A DNA stretch of 64,000 bases, taken from Lachnospiraceae bacterium (GTDB lineage Bacteria > Bacillota > Clostridia > Lachnospirales > Anaerotignaceae). The notes below the pieces were generated by a model that saw only the letters and a program-made list of their open reading frames with translations, did not search any database and had not been told where the DNA came from. Positions 52,868 through 60,732 of the stretch are shown here, in pieces (the first letter of the stretch is position 1; each line of letters starts with the position of its first letter). The stretch lies in contig CAJTKM010000002.1 in NCBI GenBank assembly GCA_910576545.1, positions 1-64,000 on the forward strand, written 5' to 3'. The position numbers and the translations under genes are program-made.

Positions 52868-53890
52868 TCAGCCTTTCCGCATCATCAGCCAGAATACCGC
52901 ACACCCGCCCAAAAGCCCGCCGATGTGCGCGAAGTTGTCCACATTCGCGTCAAGCATACCGAGCCCGATTGCTGAAACTGCCAGTATCAGCATGGTCGAA
53001 TAGCTCATGCCTGTGTAGCGCATGCCGCGTTTTTTTGTCAGCAGGAGTATCGCGCCCAAAAGCCCGTAAATTGCACCAGATGCGCCAATCGCCAGCCAGC
53101 CGTTGAAAATGACGCTGCATATCCCGCCGCAGAGCCCCGCTGCCAGATAGAGCAGTAAAAACCGCGCCCTGCCAAGCAGCTGTTCCGCCCGTGTCCCGAA
53201 GTAATACAGATAAACTCCATTGGATACAAGATGCAGAATACCGCTGTGCAGGAACATCGAGGTAAGAAAGCGGTAATATTCCCCCGCTAAAACGCCCTGT
53301 CGGCTCAGCCCAAAGGCGTATATGATTTCGTTCCGCTGTCCGGAAAGCTCGGTCCAGCAGAGCAGAGCCACGCAAAGCAGGAATATCCCTGCCGTAACAG
53401 CGGGAAAGCCTTCTGCCGTTTTCTGCAAAGGCAGTTCCTCCGGCGTTTCTCCGCGTGCGGCGGCGTCAAGCAGTTTTTCAATACCGATCAGACGGTCAGG
53501 CTGTCCGGCTGCCGCCGAAACACCCTTTTTTGGGGAAAAGTCCCAGTAAAGCCGGAAAAAATCATCTTCTGCCCTGTAAAAATCTGCAATGTCCGTTTTT
53601 GCCACGTTATCCACATTATCCACAAGGCTATCCACACCCATGTTATCCACAGCAACGGAAAGTGCGACCAGACGTGTACACTGCATGTCCCGCAGCCGTT
53701 CCCGCATATCCCGCGCATAAGCCGTAAAAATTTCCTCCTGCCGCACATAAGTGGGATTGGATTTATCCAAAAAATAAACCAGGTAAAATATCGGGTTTTC
53801 CACCCGCCAATATAGCTTTGGCTCGCTGTCATCCATCTGAAAAAAGCCGCTTTTGCTCATCTGTTGATGTAAAGATTCCCAAAAATCCAA
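52868..53890 (-). CDS. Rhomboid-family intramembrane serine protease
   Basis: A 340-residue protein with a soluble N-terminal domain (about 1-160) and six or seven membrane helices. The catalytic Ser lies in GASGAIYGLLGA near residue 270 and the His in DNFAHIGGLLGG near residue 326; the helix 2 pattern HSGILHLVSNGVYLYYFG is intact. Substrate unknown. Within the N-terminal domain, VDNMGVDSLVDNVDNV is encoded by a run of DnaA-box-like 9-mers (see separate entry). Confidence 0.92.
   Translation of the reverse strand: MDFWESLHQQMSKSGFFQMDDSEPKLYWRVENPIFYLVYFLDKSNPTYVRQEEIFTAYARDMRERLRDMQCTRLVALSVAVDNMGVDSLVDNVDNVAKTDIADFYRAEDDFFRLYWDFSPKKGVSAAAGQPDRLIGIEKLLDAAARGETPEELPLQKTAEGFPAVTAGIFLLCVALLCWTELSGQRNEIIYAFGLSRQGVLAGEYYRFLTSMFLHSGILHLVSNGVYLYYFGTRAEQLLGRARFLLLYLAAGLCGGICSVIFNGWLAIGASGAIYGLLGAILLLTKKRGMRYTGMSYSTMLILAVSAIGLGMLDANVDNFAHIGGLLGGCAVFWLMMRKG
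53607..53651. promoter_or_regulatory. DnaA-box cluster inside the rhomboid coding sequence
   Basis: Three perfect TTATCCACA 9-mers (53607-53615, 53616-53624, 53643-53651) and one CTATCCACA (53628-53636) in 45 bases, all in the same orientation and all in the same codon phase, encoding Val-Asp-Asn repeats. Confidence 0.65.
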
Positions 53891-54237
53891 ATGTTTCGCT
53901 CCCTTCGAGAAATTCTGTCACCCAGCCTGCCAGAACCGGAAAGCAGAGGTCTTACTCAATAGTATACCATATATTTGCGAAAATTGCTGAAAAAGGAAAA
54001 GACCCGCCGCTGAACGCGATGGGTCGGAAGCGATAAGAAAGGGGGTAGCTTTCTTACCATAAAAAGGAGTCCTTATTTAGGAAATCCATGGATACCGCGT
54101 GTTATACACAGGGAAGATACGGTTATCCACAAATTTATCCACAAACATAAGATATCACAGTTTTTTAGCTTTGTCAAATGTTCTTCTGATTTTTTATGTA
54201 TTTTTCATGTTTTCGATTGCAATGTATTGTGCCTGAT
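53891..54237. other. Gap with two more DnaA boxes
   Basis: No gene seen. TTATCCACA at 54123-54131 and 54135-54143, and a hairpin AGAAAG...CTTTCT at about 54037-54055. AT-rich around 54150-54210. Confidence 0.5.
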
Positions 54238-54489
54238 TCACAGGAAGAAACCAAGTATAAAAATACCGGCTACGCCCGGCAGCCCTAAAAGACCCGAAAC
54301 CAGCAATGTAACAGGATTTGCCGCTACCGCCGCCCCAAGGCTCTGCCCCGCCCAGAGCAGGCACCCGCCTACTGCCGCCGAAAACAGGAATTTTGCAACC
54401 GCTTTCAGCGGCTTTGCCAGCGCAATCAACGCCAGCAGAAGCAGGCAGGTAAACAGCATGATGCTGATGACCATTGTATTCATTTTCAT
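54238..54489 (-). CDS. bofA: BofA-family pro-sigmaK processing inhibitor
   Basis: An 83-residue membrane protein with two to three hydrophobic helices. The C-terminal block AANPVTLLVSGLLGLPGVAGIFILGFFL matches the BofA family, which in Bacillus restrains SpoIVFB. Its presence suggests endospore formation. It follows a YaaL-like gene, the same order as in Bacillus. No sigK or spoIVFB is in the window. Confidence 0.85.
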   Translation of the reverse strand: MKMNTMVISIMLFTCLLLLALIALAKPLKAVAKFLFSAAVGGCLLWAGQSLGAAVAANPVTLLVSGLLGLPGVAGIFILGFFL

Positions 54490-54514
54490 TCCCCCTCATT
54501 GTTTTCTTTGAGCC

Positions 54515-54745
54515 TCAGCCGATTTTCCGGAAATCGGCGGTCAGCCCCATTTCTTTGGCGGCTTTCAGGAAATATTCATATTTCTTGTGCAGGGCAATGA
54601 TTTCATAAATGCAGCTGTCAATCAACGCTTCGTCCGTCACGTCCTCAAAGGTCTGCCGCGCCCCTTCCAGCTGTACCTGTATCTGTCGTATGGAATCCAG
54701 TATCTTTTCGCCCTCGTCTGCTAGCTGTGCCGCCTTCCGTTTCAT
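54515..54745 (-). CDS. YaaL-like (DUF2508) small protein
   Basis: A 76-residue helical protein, ILDSIRQIQVQLEGARQTFEDVTDEALIDSCIYEIIALHKKYEYFLKAAKEMGL (in segments), matching the DUF2508/YaaL family usually found between recR and bofA. Here recR is absent. Function unknown. AGGAGG-like bases precede the ATG. Confidence 0.8.
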   Translation of the reverse strand: MKRKAAQLADEGEKILDSIRQIQVQLEGARQTFEDVTDEALIDSCIYEIIALHKKYEYFLKAAKEMGLTADFRKIG

Positions 54746-54853
54746 AATAAGCCTCCTTTACTCCTTGCTTTTACCCCTAATATAAGCAGAAAGCGGCAGT
54801 TTTATTCCCTTTTACTGCCTGTTTATCCATTTTTTGCTGCTTTCTGGCGGTAA

Positions 54854-54893
54854 AAAAACCGAAAGGGCCGTTAAAAGGTCCTTCCGGTTTTTC
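54854..54893. terminator. Bidirectional-looking terminator
   Basis: Stem AAACCGAAAGGGCC/GGTCCTTCCGGTTT with flanking A- and T-runs, after the ankyrin-like gene on the minus strand. Confidence 0.75.
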
Positions 54894-54911
54894 CTGTTTT
54901 TTAGCAGGCAT

Positions 54912-55622
54912 TCATTTCGGTGCATAATATCTGCCGATTAAAGTATCTGTTTTCATATCAATCAGGTCAAAATTGCCCTCAGCTTCGTTGTATATATAAC
55001 GGTAATTCCGGTTCAGCTTGGCGCGGCGGCTTTTGTCGCCCCAAAGCAGAGGCTTTGCATGTTCCGGCAGCCCGGGTACAACCCAACCCGCATACCCCGC
55101 ATACCGTGGCGCACCGCCATAGCGAATAAGCAGCCTGCGGTATTTTTCGCGGAAACGCTCCAACTCCGTCCACTCGTTCTGTTCCCGCGCACCGCGCAGA
55201 GATTCCTCGATATAATCCAAAGGAGTTTCGTTCTGGTAGCGGCTGTTTGCTTTCGCGCTGTGCTTCAGTAAAAGCTCCGCTGCCTCCAGCATATGGTCAT
55301 CCATCGCCGTAGGCCAGACAAAGCACCATAGTGCGCTCATTTCGTCCTCATTTTTCACCCGTACATCCAGCCCGTAGCGGAAAAATAACTCCAGCAGGTC
55401 AGGCAGGTATTGCCCGCTTTCGCGTACTTCGCCGTTTTCGTCCACGTATTCCCCGTAATATTCCAGTATCGTCAGGAATACATTGCGTTCCGCGCCGATT
55501 TTATTTAAGTCTGCGCCCTGCCGTAAAAGAGCCTCAATGCGCTCCATGTCCGGCGGTATCAGTCTGGCTTCGTAAATCAATTCGTTTTCCGTAGCGGAAA
55601 ACGCCGCATCATATTTTTCCAT
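54912..55622 (-). CDS. Ankyrin-repeat-like protein
   Basis: A 236-residue soluble protein. Repeat-like helical pairs are visible: DMERIEALLRQGADLNKIG, LLELFFRYGLDVRVKNEDEMSALWCFV and AAELLLKHSAKANSRYQNETPLDYIEE, each ending in the ankyrin turn. The C-terminal 70 residues are basic, then rich in aromatic and Gly residues, without a known domain. Probably mediates protein interaction; partner unknown. Confidence 0.7.
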   Translation of the reverse strand: MEKYDAAFSATENELIYEARLIPPDMERIEALLRQGADLNKIGAERNVFLTILEYYGEYVDENGEVRESGQYLPDLLELFFRYGLDVRVKNEDEMSALWCFVWPTAMDDHMLEAAELLLKHSAKANSRYQNETPLDYIEESLRGAREQNEWTELERFREKYRRLLIRYGGAPRYAGYAGWVVPGLPEHAKPLLWGDKSRRAKLNRNYRYIYNEAEGNFDLIDMKTDTLIGRYYAPK

Positions 55623-55792
55623 GCATGGATTCCTCCCTTCCCTGCGGTTTTCTTTGGTAGGCTGGTTTTATTGTACACTATATCAGATGAAATGTCACTA
55701 TTTGTAAATCTAAATTGCATAGTAAAATTTATAAAATATGGTGTTTTGTGACAGGAAAAGGAACGAAACCGGTTCTGCAAAAAGTTTTGTAT

Positions 55793-55832
55793 AAAAAACA
55801 GCAGCTTTTGCACAAAGCCGCTGTTTGCATGG
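55793..55832 (-). terminator. Terminator probably belonging to dapH
   Basis: On the minus strand AAACAGCGGCTTT/AAAGCTGCTGTTT stem followed by TTTTTATAC. The nearest upstream minus-strand gene is dapH, 280 bases away, with a MITE-like element between the two. Confidence 0.65.
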
Positions 55833-55893
55833 GTACAGCATACTGTTTGTAGTTGCCTAATGTTTTGTTTGGCATAGTTTAGGCGGAGCGCTC

Positions 55894-56106
55894 TAGGCAG
55901 TGTCGCCATAAGTCACGCATATGTATTTTCGAGCATAATTGGGGCGGATTTCAGGAAAAATTTGCAGGCGTGCAATTTGGCGCTGCATTGCCGCGCTGCC
56001 CCGGCGGAGGAGCCGCCAGGTGGGCGGTACGGCAGGAATTTTTAACGAAAAAGCCGACAGAATCTGCCGGAAAGGTGTGTGCAGACACCTGTGACGACAC
56101 TGCCTA
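55894..56106. mobile_element. 213-bp MITE-like element downstream of dapH
   Basis: Perfect 12-bp ends (TAGGCAGTGTCG and its complement), no coding capacity, and internal GC-rich hairpins around GGCGGAGGAGCCGCC. It shares TTTGCAGGCGTGC and TCTGCCGGAAA with the 163-bp element at 13774-13936. It ends eight bases from the dapH stop codon. Confidence 0.6.
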
Positions 56107-56113
56107 AGGTCTG

Positions 56114-56827
56114 TTACTTCCGTAAATCGTCCAGCAGCTGCGTTTTCCCCTCGGTCTTTTCGTCCTTCATTTTAACAACCTTCGCGGGCGATCCGGCGGC
56201 AACTGCTCCTGCCGGAATATCCTCCGTCACAACTGCGCCGGCGGCAACGACAGCATTTTCACCAATCCGCACACCTTCCAGCACAACAGCATTTGCGCCA
56301 ATCATTACGCCATCTTCCACAATAACAGGAGTTGCGCTGGGTGGTTCCAGTACGCCAGCCAGTACAGCCCCTGCACCGATGTGAGCGTTTTTGCCTACTG
56401 TCGCGCGCGCGCCCAGTACAGCGTTCATATCAATCATTGTGCCTTCGCCGATTTCCGCACCGATATTGATAACCGCGCCCATCATAACAACGGCGTTTTT
56501 GCCGATTTTTACCCTGTCGCGAATGAAACAACCCGGCTCAATTCTTGCTTCAAGGTTTGTGATATCCAGCATAGGAACTGCGGAGTTCCGTCTGTCATAT
56601 TCTGTGTAGTTGTCCTGTATACATGCGGCGTTGGCGGCAAGTACCTCCCGTACAGCCTGCGCGTCCCCAATCAGTATCCAGAAATCCCCCGCGCCGAACA
56701 GCTTTACGCCCTCCGGCACAGCCGCGCCTGAAAGGTCGCCCTTTACATAAACCTTTACAGGCGTTGCCTTTTTCGCCTCTTTGATGTACCGCGCGATTTC
56801 GTACGGGTTCGTCATATCGTATTCCAT
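56114..56827 (-). CDS. dapH: Tetrahydrodipicolinate N-acetyltransferase
   Basis: A 237-residue left-handed beta-helix acyltransferase starting [25 protein letters not shown] (in segments); ATG at 56827 after GGAG. Hexapeptide repeats run through [54 protein letters not shown] (in segments). It transfers an acetyl group in the acetylase branch of diaminopimelate/lysine synthesis. The divergent M20 peptidase gene is the matching deacetylase. Confidence 0.93.
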   Translation of the reverse strand: MEYDMTNPYEIARYIKEAKKATPVKVYVKGDLSGAAVPEGVKLFGAGDFWILIGDAQAVREVLAANAACIQDNYTEYDRRNSAVPMLDITNLEARIEPGCFIRDRVKIGKNAVVMMGAVINIGAEIGEGTMIDMNAVLGARATVGKNAHIGAGAVLAGVLEPPSATPVIVEDGVMIGANAVVLEGVRIGENAVVAAGAVVTEDIPAGAVAAGSPAKVVKMKDEKTEGKTQLLDDLRK

Positions 56828-56858
56828 TGTATTCACTCCTTTTTCGTATTTGCTCCTT

Positions 56859-56887
56859 ATTATATATGAAAAATGGTCGTTTTCCAA
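56859..56887 (-). promoter_or_regulatory. Promoter of dapH
   Basis: Reading leftward: -35 TTGGAA (56882-56887), 17-base spacer, perfect -10 TATAAT (56859-56864). Confidence 0.75.
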
Positions 56888-56904
56888 TATCCTGTAAAAA
56901 TAAA

Positions 56905-56933
56905 TTGACAGCCGCACAGAAAAGTGGAACAAT
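56905..56933 (+). promoter_or_regulatory. Promoter of the M20 deacetylase gene
   Basis: Perfect -35 TTGACA (56905-56910), 17-base spacer, weak -10 AACAAT (56928-56933), back-to-back with the dapH promoter. Confidence 0.6.
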
Positions 56934-56960
56934 AATCCCAAACAAGCGAGAGGGGACAGA

Positions 56961-58106
56961 ATGATGGACGTATATTTTGAAGGACTGAAAACATATTTGC
57001 AGACCGTTCGGCGGGATTTGCACAAAATTCCGGAAAGCGGTATGCAGGAATATAAAACGTCGGCATATCTCCGCGAAAAGCTGGAAGAACTGGGGCTTTG
57101 TGTGGAGCAATGGCTGGAAACAGGGCTTTCAGTGGTGTTCGGGGAGCGCGGCGAAACGGTGGCTTTCCGTGCGGATATGGATGGGCTGCCCGTTACGGAG
57201 CCGGAAAAACCGTATGCTTCCTGCCATAGCGGCATGATGCATGCCTGTGGGCACGATGGGCATATGGCGATATTGCTGGGCTTTGCCAAATATCTGGCGG
57301 ACCACCCTGCGGCATATGAAAACCGCCGTATCCTGCTGATTTTTCAGCCTGCCGAGGAGGGTCCCGGCGGCGCAAAGCCCATGATTGAAGCGGGGATACT
57401 GCGGAAATATGATGTAAAGAAAATCATTGGCTGTCATATTTTCCCGCAGGTCGAACAGGGAAAAATCGCGTGCCGGAAAGGCGGCATGATGGCGCGGAAT
57501 GGAGAGGTTACGCTCCGCATATACGGAAAAAGTGCGCATGGCGCGCAGCCGCAGCTGGGGGCGGACGCTGTGCTTGCGGCAGGCGCGGTCATTACTGCCA
57601 TTCATACGATACTTTCCCGTAATGTTTCGCCCTTGGAGGGCGGCGTTCTGACATTCGGCTCCATACATGGCGGCGAAGCGTGCAACATCATTGCGAAAGA
57701 AGTCGTGCTGGAAGGTACGATGCGCGCATTCAGCGATGCGGCGTATGGACGCATGGAGGAACGCGTGCGGGAAGCTGTTGAGGGCGTTGCGGCGGGCTAT
57801 GGCTGTCGGGGCGAGGCGGAATTTCGGCATATGTACCGCGTGGTTTGGAATGACGCGGGGCTGACGGACGCCCTGCGTGAGGTCTGCGGCGCGGCGTATG
57901 AGGAAACGGAGCCGTATATGCTGGCGGAGGATTTTTCACTGTATCAGCAGGAAATACCGGGGCTGTTCTTTTTCCTTGGCGCGGGGAATCCGGAAAAAGG
58001 GTTTGTGTATCCCCTGCATAGCGCGCAGTTTGATTTTGATGAGGAGATACTCTGTAAAGGGGTGGAGGTGTATGCAGGACTGCTGAAAAGGTTTGAGGAA
58101 AAATAA
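56961..58106 (+). CDS. M20 peptidase family, probable N-acetyldiaminopimelate deacetylase
   Basis: A 381-residue metallo-amidohydrolase: [52 protein letters not shown] and [15 protein letters not shown] are the conserved metal-site and dimerization segments. Related enzymes also cleave hippurate or N-acetyl amino acids. The divergent dapH makes N-acetyldiaminopimelate deacetylation the best inference. GAGAGGGG precedes a double ATG. Confidence 0.88.
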   Translation: MMDVYFEGLKTYLQTVRRDLHKIPESGMQEYKTSAYLREKLEELGLCVEQWLETGLSVVFGERGETVAFRADMDGLPVTEPEKPYASCHSGMMHACGHDGHMAILLGFAKYLADHPAAYENRRILLIFQPAEEGPGGAKPMIEAGILRKYDVKKIIGCHIFPQVEQGKIACRKGGMMARNGEVTLRIYGKSAHGAQPQLGADAVLAAGAVITAIHTILSRNVSPLEGGVLTFGSIHGGEACNIIAKEVVLEGTMRAFSDAAYGRMEERVREAVEGVAAGYGCRGEAEFRHMYRVVWNDAGLTDALREVCGAAYEETEPYMLAEDFSLYQQEIPGLFFFLGAGNPEKGFVYPLHSAQFDFDEEILCKGVEVYAGLLKRFEEK

Positions 58107-58163
58107 GGTTTTGTAAGAAAGAGACGGCTTTGTATGCCGGAAGTATCCCTTCGGGGAGGTGCT

Positions 58164-58283
58164 GAACATCAGGCAACGGCAATTGCCATTTGTTTTTTGG
58201 CAAAGGGACTAATCCGTTTTTGTACTTTTTTCGAAAAAAAGTACAAAAAAATGTGGGAGAACCGTTTCGAAATGGTTCCCCCA
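58164..58283 (+). repeat. Left inverted copy flanking module B
   Basis: About 110 bases from GAACATCAGGCAACGGC through GGGACTAATCCG and TTGTAC to a GTGGGAGAACC block. They reappear in reverse orientation at about 59317-59414. Internal dyads include TGGCAATTGCCA-like and GTACTTTTTTCGAAAAAAAGTAC elements. The remaining 58284-58387 holds AAGGGGAACGCTGTTCCCCTT and AAGCGGTTTGCTTTGCAAACCGCTT-type hairpins. Confidence 0.7.
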
Positions 58284-58387
58284 CGCCCCCTCCAGACGAG
58301 GCAAGGGGAACGCTGTTCCCCTTGTCAATCCCCTCCTGAAAGCGGTTTGCTTTGCAAACCGCTTGTTTTGTTCATACGCAATTTTGT

Positions 58388-58621
58388 TCATTCTTCCTTT
58401 TTATTCTGCTCATCGAATTTTTCCAGACAATTGCGGAAAGATTTTATAAATTTCTCTGTCTGGTCGTACAATAAATACGCCGCGAAACTTCGAGTGTAAT
58501 TTTCTTCGCAGACTTCCGGTTTAACTAACGATTCCCACAAAACAAACGCGACTCCTGAAAGCATTTCAATTTGAAAAACCAAATCTTCTAATTCAGTAAT
58601 AAAATTTTTTTGTCCTGCCAT
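58388..58621 (-). CDS. 77-residue protein of unknown function, copy B
   Basis: A 77-residue helical protein, gap-free relative of 43743-43976. The core MLSGVAFVLWESLVKPEVC, then NYTRSFAAYLLYDQTEKFIKSFR is conserved; the termini vary. GGAGGG precedes the ATG. The closest consensus promoter lies about 185 bases upstream at 58804-58832, giving a longer leader than copy A; a weaker TTTACG/TAAAAT pair lies nearer (about 58660-58690). Function unknown. Confidence 0.75.
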   Translation of the reverse strand: MAGQKNFITELEDLVFQIEMLSGVAFVLWESLVKPEVCEENYTRSFAAYLLYDQTEKFIKSFRNCLEKFDEQNKKEE

Positions 58622-58781
58622 ATTTTCCCTCCTGTTTTTTTCAGTTTAACAGAAAAAGCATTTTATTTTACGTCATGTAAACGTAAACAAAAAATTTTTG
58701 CTAAAGCTTCATTCAATATTGGCGTTTGGATTACCTAAGTGTAGCCGTTATAAAATATTTCTTTCTTAATTCCTTTCAAAG

Positions 58782-58832
58782 TGACATCACTGAAATCATC
58801 TGGAGTATAACATATGTTTTCAGTGATGTCAA
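58782..58832 (-). promoter_or_regulatory. Promoter/operator of the 77-residue gene, copy B
   Basis: Reading leftward: -35 TTGACA (58827-58832), 17-base spacer, -10 TATACT (58804-58809). A perfect 14-bp inverted repeat TGACATCACTGAAA/TTTCAGTGATGTCA (58782-58795, 58818-58831) places TGAYRTCA half-sites over the -35 and beyond the -10, matching copy A in design and near-equal spacing. Confidence 0.8.
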
Positions 58833-58841
58833 TATGAAATC

Positions 58842-58870
58842 TTGAATTTTCTTTTCAAATAAGGCATAAT
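58842..58870 (+). promoter_or_regulatory. Promoter of the RHH gene, copy B
   Basis: -35 TTGAAT (58842-58847), 17-base spacer, -10 CATAAT (58865-58870). A TCACTTTGA word just downstream (58876) complements TCAAAGTGA at the left arm of the operator (58775). Confidence 0.65.
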
Positions 58871-58902
58871 GAAATCACTTTGAAATCGGGAGGTATTTTG
58901 TT

Positions 58903-59088
58903 ATGGCTACCGAAAAACGTCCTACTATGTTGCGTTTACCAGAAGAAATTTATGAGAAAGTCCGATATTTAGCCTTTGTTGAGCGTCGGTCAGTTAATAT
59001 GCAGATAGAACACGCCCTGTCCCAGTATATAGCTGACTACGAAGCTCAGCATGGTCCTATTCAGTTGCCAAAGACTTCTGAAGAATGA
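58903..59088 (+). CDS. Ribbon-helix-helix (Arc-type) regulator, copy B
   Basis: A 61-residue protein, MATEKRPTMLRLPEEIYEKV then RYLAFVERRSVNMQIEHALSQYIADYEAQHG. PTMLRLP is the beta strand and the rest a helix-turn-helix pair of Arc/MetJ type. GGGAGG precedes the ATG. It is more diverged from copy A than the 77-residue partners are from each other. Probably binds the palindromic operator in the shared upstream region. Confidence 0.85.
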   Translation: MATEKRPTMLRLPEEIYEKVRYLAFVERRSVNMQIEHALSQYIADYEAQHGPIQLPKTSEE

Positions 59089-59159
59089 AAAAAATATATC
59101 CGAAGTTTTGTGGCATATTTATTGTATGACTGGATAAGCGGGTTGCAACATAACCCGCT

Positions 59160-59320
59160 ATCAGGAGGGGATTGGTACACAGTTCGCATTAGCAAGCCGA
59201 CCGAAGGTCGCTGCCAGGCGGCAAAGCCCGCCATCTAGGGGAACCATTTCGATGTAGCATCGCTAAAGCGGCAGCCCATGCTTTTGCATGGGCTGGTTCG
59301 CAAAGCGAACTGATTAGTTC
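59160..59320. repeat. Hairpin array downstream of RHH copy B
   Basis: Series of small dyads: GCCGACCGAAGGTCG, GGCGGCAAAGCCCGCC, CGATGTAGCATCG, CAGCCCATGCTTTTGCATGGGCTG (arms CAGCCCATGC/GCATGGGCTG) and GTTCGCAAAGCGAAC. No gene is present in 59089-59636. Confidence 0.6.
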
Positions 59321-59414
59321 CCCCGCATTTTTTGGTATTTTTTTGAAAAAAAGTACAGAAACGGATTAGTCCCGTTGCCGGAAACCAAATGGCAATAGCC
59401 GTTGCCTGATGTTC
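59317..59414 (-). repeat. Right inverted copy flanking module B
   Basis: Reverse-complement relative of 58164-58283, ending in GCCTGATGTTC. Together the copies bracket the 77-residue/RHH copy B over about 1.25 kb. Confidence 0.7.
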
Positions 59415-59563
59415 AATTCCACAAAAGAATGCCTTTTAGTTTATATAAATGCCTTTTGGAGATAACAAATGGTTTTTTCTCTATATTTTTCAAAATTTTT
59501 GCACATTTTTTCCCTTCCTTAATAAAACTTTAATATTTTTTCAAAAAAAAGTCGAAAAATAGA

Positions 59564-59592
59564 TTGAGTATTTTAAGGGAAAGTGCTATACT
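59564..59592 (+). promoter_or_regulatory. Promoter of the repeat-tailed stalk protein gene
   Basis: -35 TTGAGT (59564-59569), 17-base spacer, -10 TATACT (59587-59592), 45 bases before the ATG. Confidence 0.7.
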
Positions 59593-59636
59593 TGTGGGGT
59601 ACTACACCATTATTATTTTTTAGGAGGGAATGTGTC

Positions 59637-60644
59637 ATGAAAAAATTTATTACATTTGTATTGACTGCTGCGATGGCAGTTTCCGCTTTGGGTGTAACCG
59701 TATTTGCTGAAGATGCGGCTCCCGCAGAAACTCCCGTAGCAACGGAACCGGCCGAAGGCGATAAAGCTCCCGCAGAGCAGCCCGAAGCTCCTGCAGAAGG
59801 CGAAGACGCTGACAAAACAGAGGCTCCCGCAGAGGGCGAAGCTCCTGCAGAAGGTGAGGACGCTGACAAAACAGAGGCTCCCGCAGAGGCTGACAAGGCA
59901 GACGAAAATGCTGACCCTGCAAAGGACGCAGAAGCTGACAAAACAGAAGCTCCCACTGAGCCTGAAGCTCCCGCTGAAACAAAGGAGCCCGAAGCTAAGG
60001 CAGAACCCATTGCCGCACCCGCTGCAAAAGCAACAGCAGAACTTTCCAACGCAAAAGTTCTTGTAAATGGCAATGCAGTTGATTTCCAGGCTTACAACAT
60101 CGAAGGCAACAACTACTTCAAACTGCGCGACATCGCGATTGCACTGAATGAAACAGGTTCTAATTTTGATATCGGCTATGACAAGGCAACAAGAGCGATC
60201 ACTCTGACAAAAGGCACAGCTTACACAGGCGCAAAAGAAGCTGATGCAGCTGCAACAGCAGGCAAAAAGGCTGCAACCCTTTCCAACCAGAGTGTAACGC
60301 TGGACGGCGCGGCTGTTTCTCTGACAGCTTACAACATCGATGGTTTCAACTACTTCAAACTGCGTGACCTGGGCGATGCTCTGGGCTTTGAAGTAGCATG
60401 GGATAAAGAAGCTAAGACAATCGCTGTTACAGCTAAGGCTGTAGAAGCACCTGCTGATGATAAGACAGAAGCACCCGCTGATGACAAGACAGAAGCACCT
60501 GCTGATGACAAGACAGAAGCACCTGCTGATGACAAGACAGAAGCACCTGCAGATGACAAGACAGAGGCACCTGCAGATGACAAGACAGAAGCACCCGCAG
60601 ATGACAAGACAGAAGCACCTGCTGACGATGCAGCAAAAGAATAA
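59637..60644 (+). CDS. Secreted acidic protein with two stalk domains and APADDKTE repeats
   Basis: A 335-residue exported protein starting MKKFITFVLTAAMAVSALGVTVFA (ATG at 59637 after AGGAGGG). After the signal peptide comes a 110-residue linker rich in Ala, Glu, Pro with repeated EGEDADKTEAPAE units. Two stalk (Cu_amine_oxidN1-like) domains follow: NAKVLVNGNAVDFQAYNIEGNNYFKLRDIAIAL and NQSVTLDGAAVSLTAYNIDGFNYFKLRDLGDAL (in segments). The C-terminus is about eight tandem APADDKTE repeats. Likely cell-surface or matrix protein; no sortase motif. Confidence 0.85.
   Translation: MKKFITFVLTAAMAVSALGVTVFAEDAAPAETPVATEPAEGDKAPAEQPEAPAEGEDADKTEAPAEGEAPAEGEDADKTEAPAEADKADENADPAKDAEADKTEAPTEPEAPAETKEPEAKAEPIAAPAAKATAELSNAKVLVNGNAVDFQAYNIEGNNYFKLRDIAIALNETGSNFDIGYDKATRAITLTKGTAYTGAKEADAAATAGKKAATLSNQSVTLDGAAVSLTAYNIDGFNYFKLRDLGDALGFEVAWDKEAKTIAVTAKAVEAPADDKTEAPADDKTEAPADDKTEAPADDKTEAPADDKTEAPADDKTEAPADDKTEAPADDAAKE
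60455..60630 (+). repeat. Tandem 24-bp coding repeats
   Basis: Roughly seven to eight near-identical 24-bp units encoding APADDKTE, differing mainly at third positions (GCT/GCA/GCC). Such arrays readily change copy number by slippage. Confidence 0.9.
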
Positions 60645-60656
60645 AAACAAAAACAA

Positions 60657-60696
60657 AGCGGTGAAGGCTGAAAGGCTTTCACCGTTTTTTTGTGTA
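60657..60696 (+). terminator. Terminator of the repeat-tailed stalk protein gene
   Basis: Stem GCGGTGAAGGC/GGCTTTCACCG with a TGAAA loop and TTTTTTT tail. Confidence 0.85.
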
Positions 60697-60732
60697 TCAA
60701 AGTGTATTTACAGGGTGCGGGGACAGTATTCC

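Noticed and set aside
60455-60630. A CRISPR-like array suggested by regular repeats
   Set aside because: The 24-bp units are contiguous, without spacers, and translate in frame as APADDKTE.
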